From contig JAHBWD010000023.1 in the NCBI GenBank assembly GCA_019637175.1, positions 54,967-118,966 on the forward strand: DNA of 64,000 nt, given 5' to 3'. The notes under the pieces are model-generated. The model searched no databases. It was not told the DNA's origin and saw nothing but the letters and a program-made list of their open reading frames with translations. Below are positions 1 to 9,558 of the stretch, piece after piece. The stretch comes from Labilithrix sp. (lineage in GTDB: Bacteria > Myxococcota_A > Polyangia > Polyangiales > Polyangiaceae). Numbering within the stretch: position 1 is the first letter of the stretch; every line of letters begins with the position of its first letter. The position numbers and the translations under genes are program-made.

Positions 1-2307
1 CAGGAGGACGAAGACGCCCACCACCGCAAGAAGGTCCTCGTCAGCGGTATTCGCCACCTCGTCGCGGCGATCGCGCTGGAGCAGCCGCTCGTGCTCGTCA
101 TCGAGGGTCTCCAGTGGGCCGACAAGCCCACGCTCGACCTCGTCACCGAGCTCTTGAAGACGAACGATCCGCTGCCGGTGCTGCTCGTCTTGGTGACGCG
201 ACCCGACGATCGCGTCGCGACGCTGCTCGAGGGCAAGGTGCGGGTCGAGCTCCAAGGCCTCTCGAGCGAAGAGCAGATCCGCCTCGTCGAGACGCGCCTC
301 TCGGTGCGCGACGGCGCGCGTCAGGTCTGCGCCGAGCTGATGCCGCGCGTCGGCGGCAACCCGTTCTACCTGCTCGAGATGATCGACGCGCTCCTCGAGC
401 GCGGCGTGCTCGAGATCCGCGAAGACGCGCTCGTCAGGCCGTATGGAACCGATCTCGACTCGATGGGCCTGCCGTCGACCCTCGAGCAGCTCCTCGCCGA
501 TCGCATCCAGGAGCTGCCGGGGCCCGAGCACGTGATCGCCGACTGGCTCGCGATCGCGGCGGGCCCGCTCGGCCTCGCGGACCTGGCGAAGCTCAACGCC
601 GGGGCCGCGCCGCAGCAGAGCGCCGCTCACGTGCTGCGCGCGACCGAAGACGCGATCATGCGCCTTTGCGCGCGGGGCCTCTGCGATCGCAAGGGCGACG
701 TCCTCGATTTTCGTCACCCGCTCACGCGCGACGTCGCGTACGCGACGCTCGATCCGACCACGCGGGCGCGCATGCACCGCGCGCTCGGCGAGCACCTCGC
801 GGAGACCTCGCTCGCGCGCGGCGTGTCCGCCGCGATCGTCGCGCGTCACCTCGTGCGCGGCGACGCGTCCGAGCGCGCGGCGCACTTCTATCTCGAGGCG
901 GCGACCGCCGCGCGCAACGCGTACCAGACGCAGCTCGCGATCCGCTACTACCTCCGCGGAGCGCAGTACCTCGCGCCGGACGACGCGCTCCGCCTCGGCG
1001 TGCACGAGGCGCTCGAAGCGATCTTCCGCGTGCTCGGTCGTCGTCGCGAGCGCGTCCGCCACCTCGAGATCTTGCGCGCGACCGCCAAGGCGATGGGCAC
1101 ACCTCGCGCGGCGTGCCTCGCGCTCCTGCGCACGGCGCGCTTCGACATGGACGAAGGGCACCTCTCCCACGGCCTGCCCGTCGCCAAGCAAGCCGCCTCG
1201 GTCGCTCACGCCGCGCAGTACCCGAACTTCGAGATCGAGGCCGAGCTGCTCGTGAGCGAGCTCTCGCGCGAGCTCGGCGACGTTCAGGGCGCGCTCGCCG
1301 CGAGCGACCGCGCGCTCGCCGCGTGCAACCCCAAGGTGAACCCGGGCGTGCCCGCGCGCGTCCGCGCCGACGTCCTCCGCACCCGCGGCGTGCTCCTCCG
1401 CCGCGTGGGCCGCGTGCGCGAGGCGGTCGACGCGTACGTCGAGGCGATCGGCGTCTTCCGCAAGGTCGGCGCCCGACGGCAGGAGGCGCGCGCGAAGAAC
1501 GCGCTCGCCTACGCGATGTTCGTGCAGGGCCGATACGAAGACGCGATCGCGCTCGCGCTCGAGTCGATCCGGATCGACCTCTCCATCGGCGGGCGCTTCC
1601 AGCTCGCGAAGACGCTCACCAACATCGGCCACTCGTACGCGCGCCTCGGCGACATTCCGCGCGCGCAGGCGTACCTCAAGCGCGCGCGCGACGCCCACGA
1701 GCGCTACGGCGATCAAGACGGCCGCGCCGACACGCTGCTCGTGAGCGCCGAGGTGTGCCTCGAGCTCGGCGAGGCCGAGACGGCGGACGCCTACGTGAAG
1801 GAGGCGCTCCAGCTCACGCGCACGACGGGCAACGCGTACGACATCACGCATGCGTCGGTCGTCGGCGCGGCGCTCGCGCGCTATCGCCGCGACGCGCCGA
1901 TGGCGATCCACAACGCGCTCTCCGCCCGCCGGAGCGCGGAGCAACAGGCGCTCGTCGCGTATCACTTCTACGCGTTCGCGGTCGAGGCCGCGGCCCGCGT
2001 CGACGCGGGCGAGGTCCACGCGGCCACGCTCCTCGCGACGACCGCGCTCGGCGCGGTCGAAGCCCTCCAGGGCTGCGAGTACGGTCTCGAGATACGCGTC
2101 CTCTGCGCCGACGCGCTGAAACGCGCGGCTTCGCCCCAGGCCCCGGCCGCCCGACAAAGAGCCGTAGACTACGCGGCCGCCCTCATGGCTACGATCCGAG
2201 ATGCGCGCCTCAAGCGCCGCTTCACCGAGCGACCTCTCGTGACCACCCTGTTCGACAGCACCCCGATGCCGGCGGCCGTGAGCGACGTCCGGCAAGACGA
2301 TCGATGA
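1..2307 (+). CDS. AAA-type ATPase / TPR signalling protein, 5' truncated
   Basis: The frame is open from base 1, so only the C-terminal 768 residues are visible. Near visible residue 31 there is a Walker-B-like strand followed by LQWAD, as in AAA_16/STAND ATPases that sit behind a Ser/Thr kinase domain in myxobacterial regulators. The usual acidic pair is EG here (VIEGLQWAD), so hydrolysis may be weakened. A winged-helix-like middle region is followed by many TPR-like helical repeats (about residues 270-680). Its TGA overlaps the ATG of the patatin gene (ATGA), which indicates translational coupling. By analogy with the complete protein at 51027-54578 the missing part probably carries a kinase domain, but that is inference. 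Confidence 0.85.
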   Translation, partial: QEDEDAHHRKKVLVSGIRHLVAAIALEQPLVLVIEGLQWADKPTLDLVTELLKTNDPLPVLLVLVTRPDDRVATLLEGKVRVELQGLSSEEQIRLVETRLSVRDGARQVCAELMPRVGGNPFYLLEMIDALLERGVLEIREDALVRPYGTDLDSMGLPSTLEQLLADRIQELPGPEHVIADWLAIAAGPLGLADLAKLNAGAAPQQSAAHVLRATEDAIMRLCARGLCDRKGDVLDFRHPLTRDVAYATLDPTTRARMHRALGEHLAETSLARGVSAAIVARHLVRGDASERAAHFYLEAATAARNAYQTQLAIRYYLRGAQYLAPDDALRLGVHEALEAIFRVLGRRRERVRHLEILRATAKAMGTPRAACLALLRTARFDMDEGHLSHGLPVAKQAASVAHAAQYPNFEIEAELLVSELSRELGDVQGALAASDRALAACNPKVNPGVPARVRADVLRTRGVLLRRVGRVREAVDAYVEAIGVFRKVGARRQEARAKNALAYAMFVQGRYEDAIALALESIRIDLSIGGRFQLAKTLTNIGHSYARLGDIPRAQAYLKRARDAHERYGDQDGRADTLLVSAEVCLELGEAETADAYVKEALQLTRTTGNAYDITHASVVGAALARYRRDAPMAIHNALSARRSAEQQALVAYHFYAFAVEAAARVDAGEVHAATLLATTALGAVEALQGCEYGLEIRVLCADALKRAASPQAPAARQRAVDYAAALMATIRDARLKRRFTERPLVTTLFDSTPMPAAVSDVRQDDR

Positions 2308-3611
2308 GCCAAATGCAGCGCGTGAACATCGCGAACAAAGCTCGCCGCACGGCGATGATCCTCTCGGGGGGTGGCGCGCGCGGCGCGTACGAGGTGGGCG
2401 TCCTCTGGTACATCTTCGACGATCTGTCGCGCATGCGCGGCGGGCCGCCGAGGATCGACGTGCTCTGCGGAACGAGCGTGGGCGCCATCAACGCCTGCTA
2501 CCTCGCGGCGCACCTCGGCGATCCCGTGCTCGGCATGCGCCGCCTCGTTCACTTGTGGAGCGAGCTGCAGCTCACGCGGGTGCTCGGCTTCGGCGCGCGA
2601 CAGATCGGCGGGCTCCCGCGCCTCCTCCTCGGCGGCGGGCCGGCGGGCACGGGCCTCTTCGACGTGAGGCCGATGGCGGAGCTCGTGCAGCGCGAGGTGA
2701 GCTGGCGCGCGCTCGCGCGGTCGCTCCGCAAGAAGCAGCTCCGCGCGCTCACGGTCTCGTGCACCGAGGTCTCCGCCGGCCGCACCGTCGTGTTCATGCA
2801 GACGGCGCCGGACGTCGACATCCCGCAGACGGCGCCTCCGCGGACGCTCTTCCGCGCAGCGCACATCGGTCCACACCACGCGCTCGCGAGCGCGGCGATC
2901 CCGATGCTCTTTCCCCCGGTGAAGATCGACGACGAGCTCTATCTCGACGGCGGCCTCCGCCAGAACACGCCGATCGCGCCCGCGTTGCGCCTCGGCGCGA
3001 CGCACATCTTCGCGATCGGCAGCTCGCGCGAGGTGCAGGGGATCGTCACGCGAGAAGGCCCCATCGGCGCGCAGACGCGCGCGCCGGGCGCCGCGTTCCT
3101 CCTCGGCAAGGTCCTCAACGCCTTCCTCCTCGATCACGTCGACATCGACCTCGAGCTGTTGCGCCGCCTCAACAACGTCATCAAGGACGGCACCAAGCTC
3201 TACGGCCCCTCGTTCCTCGACGCGATGAGCCGCGAAGCCGCGAAGCGAAACGTGCCGCCCTATCGCTACGTCGAGGCCTTCGAGATCCGTCCGAGCGAAG
3301 ACCTGGGCAAGCTCGCGAGCGATCACGTGCGGCGCGGGAAGTTCATCGGCAATCCGTTCTTCACCAAGCGCCTCTTCGACGTCCTCGACATCGGCGTCGG
3401 CGACGAAGCCGACCTCGCGAGCTACCTGCTCTTCGACGGTCACTTCTGCCGGCAGCTCATCGAGATGGGCCGCGCCGACGCGCACGCGCGCCGCGACGAG
3501 ATCCTCGAGTTCTTCGGCCAGGCCGACGACGACGACGGCGGCGACGTCGACAACGAAGACAGCGGCGTCTGGGACAAGCCCGCGTCGCTCACGCTCCCCA
3601 TCGGAACCTGA
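2304..3611 (+). CDS. Patatin-like phospholipase
   Basis: 435 residues. The patatin signature is complete: an oxyanion-hole GGGARG at residues 22-27, the nucleophile motif GTSVG around Ser58, and the dyad Asp in YLDGG near residue 215. The family hydrolyses acyl esters of phospholipids or other lipids. There is no signal peptide, so it acts in the cytosol or at the inner leaflet unless exported by another route. The C-terminus is strongly acidic (runs of Asp). The ATG overlaps the stop of the AAA/TPR gene by four bases, so expression is probably coupled and the upstream protein may control the lipase. The substrate cannot be read from the sequence. Confidence 0.92.
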   Translation: MSQMQRVNIANKARRTAMILSGGGARGAYEVGVLWYIFDDLSRMRGGPPRIDVLCGTSVGAINACYLAAHLGDPVLGMRRLVHLWSELQLTRVLGFGARQIGGLPRLLLGGGPAGTGLFDVRPMAELVQREVSWRALARSLRKKQLRALTVSCTEVSAGRTVVFMQTAPDVDIPQTAPPRTLFRAAHIGPHHALASAAIPMLFPPVKIDDELYLDGGLRQNTPIAPALRLGATHIFAIGSSREVQGIVTREGPIGAQTRAPGAAFLLGKVLNAFLLDHVDIDLELLRRLNNVIKDGTKLYGPSFLDAMSREAAKRNVPPYRYVEAFEIRPSEDLGKLASDHVRRGKFIGNPFFTKRLFDVLDIGVGDEADLASYLLFDGHFCRQLIEMGRADAHARRDEILEFFGQADDDDGGDVDNEDSGVWDKPASLTLPIGT

Positions 3612-3618
3612 GGCGACG

Positions 3619-5019
3619 CTACGCTCGCGCGGGCACCGCCTCGACGGGTGGCTCGGTCGTCTCGGCGGGCGCGGTGATCGGAAGCGTGAAGTAGAAGATC
3701 GCGCCGGCTCCGGCGTCGCTCTCGACCCAGATACGACCGCCGTGGGCCTCGACGATGCTACGCGCGATGAAGAGGCCGAGGCCGGTCCCTTTGGTGCCGC
3801 ACGCATCGTGCTTCCAGAAGCGATCGAAGACGTGCGGCAGGTGCTCTCGTGCGATGCCCGGCCCCGTGTCGGCCACCGACATCATGATCGCGTCGCCGGC
3901 GCGCCTCGCCGAGAGGATGACGCGGCCTTCGAGCGGCGTGAGCCGCAGCGCGTTGCCCACGAGGTTCGCGAGCACCTCCAGGATTCGTTCGCGATCGACC
4001 GGGAGCTCCACGCAGTCTTCGTCCGCCGACATCTCGAGGTGGATGTGCTTCGATTCGGCGAGCGCGCGGAACATCTCGACCGTCTCTCGCAGCAGATCGC
4101 GGGGATCGCACAGCGCGCGCGTGATGGCGAAGCGTCCCGCCTCGAGGGTCGCGACGTCGAGCATGCTCCTGATGAGGTACTCCATGCGCATGGCGATGTT
4201 CTCGATCGCCGCCGCCTGTCGTCGGGCCTTCTCCGGCTCCGCGGTCCTCCGGAGCTGGGCCGCCTGCATGGTGATCGCTCCGAGCGGGTTGCGCAGATCG
4301 TGTGCGACGATCCCCATCACCTCGTCGCGCGCGCCGACGGCCCTGCGCGCCGTCCGGTGAGCCGCCTGCTCCTGGCGATAAGACCGCCCGAGGATGCGCG
4401 CGAAGTACCACGCGACGATTCCGCCGCCGAGGACGAGCAAGAACAAGAGGCCGTACAGTCGCGCCTCCACGCGATGCCGCTCGCGCGACGTCTGCGCGTA
4501 GACCTCGTCGAAGGAGGCCTCTTCGCCGGCGACCATGCGATGCACGGCGTCGCGCAGCTCACGGCTCCGCGGGAGCAGCTCGTTCTCGAAGCGCTGCTCG
4601 AGGTCGCCCGCGTCGTGCACGCGCGGGCGCTCGGCCACGAGGGAGGCCTGCGTCTCCTGGAAGCGGGCGGCCGCACCCTCGACGTCGTCGACCAGCGCGA
4701 GCTCGCTCGCGCGGAGCGTCGTGTCGCGCAGCCCGCGCGCGCTCTCGTCGAAGCGAGAGAGAGAGGTCTCGATCCGGGCGAGCAGCGCGGGATCGCCCGA
4801 GAGGAGGTAGGCGCGCCCGTCGGACGCGATGAGCTCGCTGTTCCACCGGAGCTGCTCGGCGAGCTCGACCTCGTGCTCCTTCGCGCGGAGCTGGCGAACG
4901 TGCTCCTCGGCGAGCGCGCTCAACAGGCGGATCGAGTGCGCCATTCCTGCCGCGAGGAGCAGCGCGACGATTGCGTATCCCAGCGTCGCGGTGATCTCGA
5001 ACGGTAGCCGCCTGCGCAT
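3619..5019 (-). CDS. Membrane sensor histidine kinase
   Basis: 466 residues. TM1 is at about 10-27, followed by a helical periplasmic domain of CHASE3-like size (about 30-188) and TM2 at about 189-209. The cytoplasmic kinase core has H-box His240 in VAHDLRNP, an N-box LVGNALRLTP, a G1 box DTGPGI and a G2 box GTGLGL. It should autophosphorylate on His240 and pass phosphate to a response regulator. No regulator gene is adjacent, so it is an orphan kinase; the stand-alone receiver at 15590-16012 is one possible partner but nothing links them. It is convergent with the patatin gene, with only seven bases between the stops. Confidence 0.93.
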   Translation of the reverse strand: MRRRLPFEITATLGYAIVALLLAAGMAHSIRLLSALAEEHVRQLRAKEHEVELAEQLRWNSELIASDGRAYLLSGDPALLARIETSLSRFDESARGLRDTTLRASELALVDDVEGAAARFQETQASLVAERPRVHDAGDLEQRFENELLPRSRELRDAVHRMVAGEEASFDEVYAQTSRERHRVEARLYGLLFLLVLGGGIVAWYFARILGRSYRQEQAAHRTARRAVGARDEVMGIVAHDLRNPLGAITMQAAQLRRTAEPEKARRQAAAIENIAMRMEYLIRSMLDVATLEAGRFAITRALCDPRDLLRETVEMFRALAESKHIHLEMSADEDCVELPVDRERILEVLANLVGNALRLTPLEGRVILSARRAGDAIMMSVADTGPGIAREHLPHVFDRFWKHDACGTKGTGLGLFIARSIVEAHGGRIWVESDAGAGAIFYFTLPITAPAETTEPPVEAVPARA

Positions 5020-5090
5020 GGTCGAGCTCGTCTGCTCTCTCCCCGGGGTCGACGTCGCAATCGACGTTCCATCCGCGCTATCCTCGCTTC

Positions 5091-5636
5091 ATGTCCGCTC
5101 GGCTCATGGTTGCCCTCGCGCTCGTGCTCGTCGCCGGCGCGTGCGAGAGGACGAAAGAGCCGCCGTTCACGGAGACGCGCGCCGCTCCACCGCCGCCCAG
5201 CGCGGCCGCCGGCCCCGCGGCCGACAAGGACGCGGCGCCGCACACCGAGAAGGTCGAGTTTCCGGAGGTGCCCATCCGCAGCGGCGCGACGACGACGGTG
5301 CACGTGAAGTGGAAGGCGCCCGAGGGAACCGGGGTCAACGCGGACGCTCCGTTCAAGGTGCGCTGGAACCGAAGTGACGCGCTCGCCGAAGCGCCGCAAG
5401 ACGTCAAGGCGACCGGGAAGGCCGCGCAAGCGGGCTTCGATGTCGCGGTGAAGCCGCTCGACGGCGCGCCGAACGCCACGCTCGGCGGCGTGATCGATCT
5501 CGTCGTGTGTGACGACGCCACGCATAGCGTGTGCATCCCGGTCCGCCGCGCGGTCGAGATCGAGTTCGTCCCGAGCAGCGCCGCGCCCGACGAGACGACC
5601 GTCACGGTCGCCCTTCCTCAAGCCCGCGCTCGCTGA
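5091..5636 (+). CDS. Lipoprotein with DsbD-N-like domain (tentative)
   Basis: 181 residues. A short signal peptide ends in VAGAC (lipidated Cys18), then a Pro/Ala-rich linker, then a beta-rich domain. Near the C-terminus the pattern VC-x6-VCIP resembles the Cys pair of the immunoglobulin-fold N-terminal domain of DsbD, which passes reducing power to periplasmic partners. The pair is spaced seven residues apart, slightly wider than usual. No DsbD membrane domain lies nearby, so the redox role is tentative; the protein is clearly an envelope lipoprotein. It is divergent from the histidine kinase across 71 bp. Confidence 0.75.
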   Translation: MSARLMVALALVLVAGACERTKEPPFTETRAAPPPPSAAAGPAADKDAAPHTEKVEFPEVPIRSGATTTVHVKWKAPEGTGVNADAPFKVRWNRSDALAEAPQDVKATGKAAQAGFDVAVKPLDGAPNATLGGVIDLVVCDDATHSVCIPVRRAVEIEFVPSSAAPDETTVTVALPQARAR

Positions 5637-5639
5637 CGA

Positions 5640-6434
5640 TCACCGCTTCGCGCGCGAGCCGCCGTGGGCCACCTTCGCCTTCACCCTTTCGAACGCCGCG
5701 CCGAGCGGCGTCTTGAGGGCGAGGGTCGAGGTCCGAACCCATCCGCGCACCTTCGTGAGGTGGTCGTGCTCCTCGACGATCGGCTGCTGGAACTTCCTCG
5801 CCAGCTCGTCGTGACCGGCGACCAGCGAGAGCTCGCTGAGCACCGACCAGCCGTCGTTGTCGACGAGCTCGACGACGAGCGCGGCGTGAAGCGCCTGGAG
5901 CATCGTGGTGCGCGGATCGACGACGATCTGGAGCAGGCCCGCGCTGGCGATCGCCGTGATGTCGGCCGACGGCGTCACCGCGGTCGGATCGCCGCCGAGG
6001 GAGATCACCGCGCGCCGTAGCAGATCGAAGTGCTGGAGCTCCTGATCGTGGATCTCGACGAGCTCGGCGCGCGTCGGCCCGTACGCAAGCGGGCCGGAGA
6101 CGTCGTGCTTCGCGATGAGCCCCTCGTAGAGGCGCGTGCCCGTGCGCTCGAACGCCAAGCGCTCGCCGAGCTTGTCGAGGAGAACGGCGACGTTCGCCCC
6201 CTTCGCGACGTCGAAGACCGCCTTGGCCGCTCCCCTGACGTTGGCCGGCGGCGGCACCGTACCGATGGGCCCGCTCGCTTGCGTGTATTCTGCACGCACA
6301 TCCTCGATCGCGGTCTCGTCTCCCTCCGACGTGGGCTCGGCCCGAGCCACGTCCTCGAGCAGCTCGCGCTTCTGCGTCGGGTGCAGCTCGATGCCCGTTC
6401 GATTGAGCCCGATGGCGGCGTCGTTCTTGATCAT
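5640..6434 (-). CDS. Ferritin-like domain protein
   Basis: 264 residues, all alpha, without a signal peptide. Acidic/His motifs typical of a ferritin-like di-metal four-helix bundle are spaced along the chain: ELVEIHDQELQHF near residue 125, VVELVDNDGW near 190 and IVEEHDH near 225. The first 70 residues look unstructured. Its ATG overlaps the stop of the upstream ferritin-like gene (ATGA), so the two are co-translated and may act as partners in iron or peroxide handling. The family assignment rests on motif spacing and fold class; metal content and reaction cannot be read. Confidence 0.75.
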   Translation of the reverse strand: MIKNDAAIGLNRTGIELHPTQKRELLEDVARAEPTSEGDETAIEDVRAEYTQASGPIGTVPPPANVRGAAKAVFDVAKGANVAVLLDKLGERLAFERTGTRLYEGLIAKHDVSGPLAYGPTRAELVEIHDQELQHFDLLRRAVISLGGDPTAVTPSADITAIASAGLLQIVVDPRTTMLQALHAALVVELVDNDGWSVLSELSLVAGHDELARKFQQPIVEEHDHLTKVRGWVRTSTLALKTPLGAAFERVKAKVAHGGSRAKR

Positions 6435-7630
6435 CGCTGCACCTCCTTCGCGCGCGCGCGGCCGTCACCGTTCGTCGCGGGCGCGAGCTCGGTGCCCGGC
6501 CGCCAGCGATAGCCGGCGGCGACGCGCTCGGAGGGCGATCCGCAGCGGTTCAGCCGATCGCGATAGGCGATCGACGAGACCGAGTCTTGGTGCGAAGGAA
6601 CGAACACCTTCCCTCGCGCGCGCAGATCGACCTCGTTGTCGAGGACGCTCTTGATGTAGGCCCGCTGGCTCGCGAAGTCGATCGGCTCGGGAAGCGTCGG
6701 AGGGATGATCTCCGCCGGATCGCGCCGCTCGATCGTGCGAAACAGGTCCATCACCAGGTGGAGGTGACCGAGCTCGTAGTCGACGAAGCGCTCCCAGATC
6801 TTCTTGATCCGCGCGTTCGACTCCTGCTTCGCGCACGACGCGTAGACGTAGACCTCCGAGAGCTCGTGCAGCATCCACTTCTCCAGCCACGTCTCGCGCG
6901 GATCGACCAAGCATTCGTACTGGGTCGTGTGCTGCTCTTCGATCGAGGCGATCTCGGCGTAGAGCTGGCGCGCCAGCGGATCGGCGAAGGTCGGGCCGAT
7001 GTTCATGTAGTAGTCGCGCACCTGGTTCTCGGCGGCCGTGATGACGAGCGCGTTGAGCTTCGAGATGGGCGCTGCGGTGAAGCGATCGTAGTGCTCGCGC
7101 AGATCGTCCTCCGGCGCGCGGTGCTCGACGCTGGTCGGCCGGCCCGGGAGGATGTCCGTGTAGCACTGCAGGATCGTGTTGGCGTCGCGACCCTCGACGC
7201 GATCCATCAACGCGGCGAAGCGGTAGAGGTGATCGAAGTCCTCGAGCAGCCCGAACTGCAAGACCTGCTTCAAGTACGGATCGGGCTCGTGCTGCGCCAG
7301 CGAGGCGGTCAGCTCGATCGCCGTCTGTTCGTAGCCGATCGTCGTCTCGAGCGGCGACTGGTCCGGCGGGTTCAGCCAGGCCACGAGCGTCTGCTGGTGG
7401 TGCTCGGCCCGCCTGACGCGCGCGAGCGGGAGCTGGAGGTCGCGGTTCATGCGCGCGCAGGCGTGGCTGAAGCGGTTCGCTTCCTGCTCGAGCCCCGCGA
7501 GCAGGATCACGCGCACGCGCGTGAACGCGTCGTCGTCGAGCTTCGAGAACGGAACTTGGACGAGGTCCCTCCAGTCGTGCTCCTGCGCTTCGAGCGGAGT
7601 GCCGCGCTCTCGGAAGATGTCGAGGGCCAT
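6431..7630 (-). CDS. Large ferritin-like protein, first gene of the pair
   Basis: 399 residues from the ATG at 7630, chosen because a clear AAGGAG lies just upstream; a start 36 bases earlier has no such site. The helical protein carries repeated E/H pairs (EANRFSHACARM, RAEHHQQT, EDFDHLYRF, IEEQHTTQYE, DYELGHLH), suggesting two ferritin-like bundles in tandem. It is much longer than bacterioferritin or rubrerythrin. The next gene starts inside its stop codon and is also ferritin-like. Together they look like a two-component iron/oxidative-stress module. The exact family was not identified. Confidence 0.78.
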   Translation of the reverse strand: MALDIFRERGTPLEAQEHDWRDLVQVPFSKLDDDAFTRVRVILLAGLEQEANRFSHACARMNRDLQLPLARVRRAEHHQQTLVAWLNPPDQSPLETTIGYEQTAIELTASLAQHEPDPYLKQVLQFGLLEDFDHLYRFAALMDRVEGRDANTILQCYTDILPGRPTSVEHRAPEDDLREHYDRFTAAPISKLNALVITAAENQVRDYYMNIGPTFADPLARQLYAEIASIEEQHTTQYECLVDPRETWLEKWMLHELSEVYVYASCAKQESNARIKKIWERFVDYELGHLHLVMDLFRTIERRDPAEIIPPTLPEPIDFASQRAYIKSVLDNEVDLRARGKVFVPSHQDSVSSIAYRDRLNRCGSPSERVAAGYRWRPGTELAPATNGDGRARAKEVQR

Positions 7631-7723
7631 GAAGTCTCCTTCACGCCGCTCGCCTGCAGCGCACATGCCGCCGACGGCGTTGCCTGAATCCGCGCGTCGC
7701 GCGCTTCGCGACCAAGCGCGAGC

Positions 7724-7738
7724 GCCCCGCTCCGGGGC
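7724..7738 (-). terminator. GC hairpin downstream of the Omp85-type gene
   Basis: A perfect stem GCCCCG/CGGGGC with a 3-nt loop lies about 40 nt after the stop of the outer-membrane protein gene on the minus strand. No T-run follows, so it is a weak terminator candidate. Confidence 0.3.
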
Positions 7739-7778
7739 AGAAACCGCCGCGACCGCGCTTCGCGTGTGACAGCGACTC

Positions 7779-9182
7779 TCAGAAGGGGTGATTGAAGTTC
7801 ACGTAGAGCGTCGAGCCCTCGCGGCTGACGCCGTAGTCGAGGACGATGATCGTGGCTTGGTTCCACGCGATGCGGAAGCCGGCGCCCTGCCCGTTTCGGA
7901 AGCGCCGGAATTCGAAGTCGTCGATCGAGTCGAAGACGCGCCCGACGTCGAGGAACGGCGCGAGCATGAGCGCGAAGTGCTGGCGGCGCTTCAAGCGAAC
8001 GTCGAACTCGTAAAACGTCCATCGCGCCTCGAGGTTGAGGAGCGTGCCGAAGCGGCCGACGAAGCGATCCTGCTTGAACCCGCGCAGGGTGCGGAGGCCG
8101 CCGAGGCCGAAACGATTGTAGTCTGCAAATGAATAGCCGTTCATCGAGAAGAACGGGATGTCCGCGCTCTGCACCGAGGCGACCACGCGGGCGGCGAGCA
8201 CCAGATCGGTGAGCTTGGGGAACGGGCTGTAGTAGACGCGCGGAGAGAACGTGAGCCGCGCCCAGTCGTAGGCCGATCCCGTGGGCTTGCCCGAGAGCTC
8301 GCCGGTGAGCTCGACGAAGACGCCGGAGTTGGGGTCGGGCTCGAAGTCGCGCGTGTCGTAGGCGATGCCGAGCTTGAGGGAGTTGTTGAAGCCTCCGTCG
8401 CAGCCGACGACGCGGCCGGCGAGGCAGTCGGTGTGGAGGCGAGTCTGGGCTTGAGGCGCTTCGAGGCCGGTCGCGCCCGACGCGGCGTCGTCGGCCTTCA
8501 CGGCGCGCCCCGTCCAGTGCTCGATGTCGACGTACGAGATCGTGGCGCCGACGAGGCCTCGGACGACGCCGCCGAAGAAGTCGCGCTCCAGCGTGAAGAC
8601 CGCCGCCGGCCGCTGGAGGATGTACTGGTTGTACCGAGTGAACGCGGTGCCGTCGGGCTGGATGCGCCGAAGCGCGTCGCTGTAGTCGTCGAGGCGCGAG
8701 AAGCGGCCCGGATCGCCGGGGAACGAGAACCGATCGAGCGAGCGTTCTCCGGTGCCGAAGTAGTTGGCGGCGATGTTGCGCTCGTAGATGAGGCTCGCGC
8801 GGAGGCGGATCGGCAGATCCTGGAAGTAGGGCGCGTCGTAGTCGAGCGTGTGGAACTGGAAGCCGTTGGTGGTGAAGAAGGCCTGGCCGTACAGACGATG
8901 GCGGTACGGCGTGTACGCGAACATCGAAGAGTCGCGCGGGCCGTTGTCGAAATAGAGAACGCGCGCGCCGAAGCCGACGCCGGTGTCGGGATCGCTGTTG
9001 ATGAGGGGGAGGCCGGTGAAGTAGCCGTTCTCCTGCTTGTCTTCGATGTCGGCGTCGGTCATGCGCCGCTTGTTGCGCATGAAATCGGGCGGCGGCGCGA
9101 CGGCGGGCTCGGGCGCCTCTTCGGCGCGGGCGAACGGAGCGATCGCGAGGCAGGCCGTGACGACGGCGACCCGCAGCTTCAC
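7779..9182 (-). CDS. Omp85/BamA-family outer-membrane beta-barrel protein
   Basis: 467 residues from the GTG at 9182, which overlaps the stop of the upstream VOC gene (GTGA) and gives a clean signal peptide ending ARA|EE. An ATG 30 bases earlier is possible but would lengthen the signal. The body is a beta-barrel with alternating aromatic strands, the LRGF motif of the Omp85 surface-antigen domain in GLRTLRGF, and a terminal Phe. There is room for at most a very short periplasmic part, so it is not BamA itself; it resembles the single-barrel 'bacterial surface antigen' class. Function is unknown. A GC hairpin follows the gene. Confidence 0.85.
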   Translation of the reverse strand: MKLRVAVVTACLAIAPFARAEEAPEPAVAPPPDFMRNKRRMTDADIEDKQENGYFTGLPLINSDPDTGVGFGARVLYFDNGPRDSSMFAYTPYRHRLYGQAFFTTNGFQFHTLDYDAPYFQDLPIRLRASLIYERNIAANYFGTGERSLDRFSFPGDPGRFSRLDDYSDALRRIQPDGTAFTRYNQYILQRPAAVFTLERDFFGGVVRGLVGATISYVDIEHWTGRAVKADDAASGATGLEAPQAQTRLHTDCLAGRVVGCDGGFNNSLKLGIAYDTRDFEPDPNSGVFVELTGELSGKPTGSAYDWARLTFSPRVYYSPFPKLTDLVLAARVVASVQSADIPFFSMNGYSFADYNRFGLGGLRTLRGFKQDRFVGRFGTLLNLEARWTFYEFDVRLKRRQHFALMLAPFLDVGRVFDSIDDFEFRRFRNGQGAGFRIAWNQATIIVLDYGVSREGSTLYVNFNHPF

Positions 9183-9547
9183 CGCGGCCTTGTGGCTGAA
9201 GGCTCCTGGCACAAATGGAGGACGTTGTCGTCGGGATCGCGGAAGTACGCGAGCGTCGCCGGCCCGTCGTCTTTCACTTCGAACACGACGCCGCGATTCT
9301 CGAGGATGGAGATCGCTTCGCGGAGCGGAATCTTCGGATGGAGGCCGATCGACGGCGCGTGCCCCGCGGGCGCGCCCTGGGCCGCGGCCCTCTCGCGGAG
9401 GCCGATGAGAAATCCGTCGCCGGCGTCGATGACGGCCGAGCCGCCGCCCGGATCATCGACGAGCTTCATGCCGAGCGTCTCCACGTAGAAGCGCACCGCG
9501 CGCTTCATGTCGCCGACGTTCAGCGTGACGATCCCCCCTCGGATCAC
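9179..9547 (-). CDS. VOC-family (glyoxalase/bleomycin-resistance-like) protein
   Basis: 122 residues with the beta-alpha-beta-beta-beta fold pattern: GGIVTLNVGDMKRAVRFY at the N-terminus, the glyoxalase-type FYVETLG, and a C-terminal YFRDPDDNVLHL in which the final strand normally carries a metal-ligand Glu; here Leu-His-Leu follows. Members bind small molecules or catalyse metal-dependent isomerisations; the substrate is not evident. The stop overlaps the GTG of the downstream Omp85-type gene, an unusual pairing of a cytosolic enzyme with a barrel protein. Confidence 0.85.
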   Translation of the reverse strand: MIRGGIVTLNVGDMKRAVRFYVETLGMKLVDDPGGGSAVIDAGDGFLIGLRERAAAQGAPAGHAPSIGLHPKIPLREAISILENRGVVFEVKDDGPATLAYFRDPDDNVLHLCQEPSATRPR

Positions 9548-9558
9548 GATCCCCCCAT

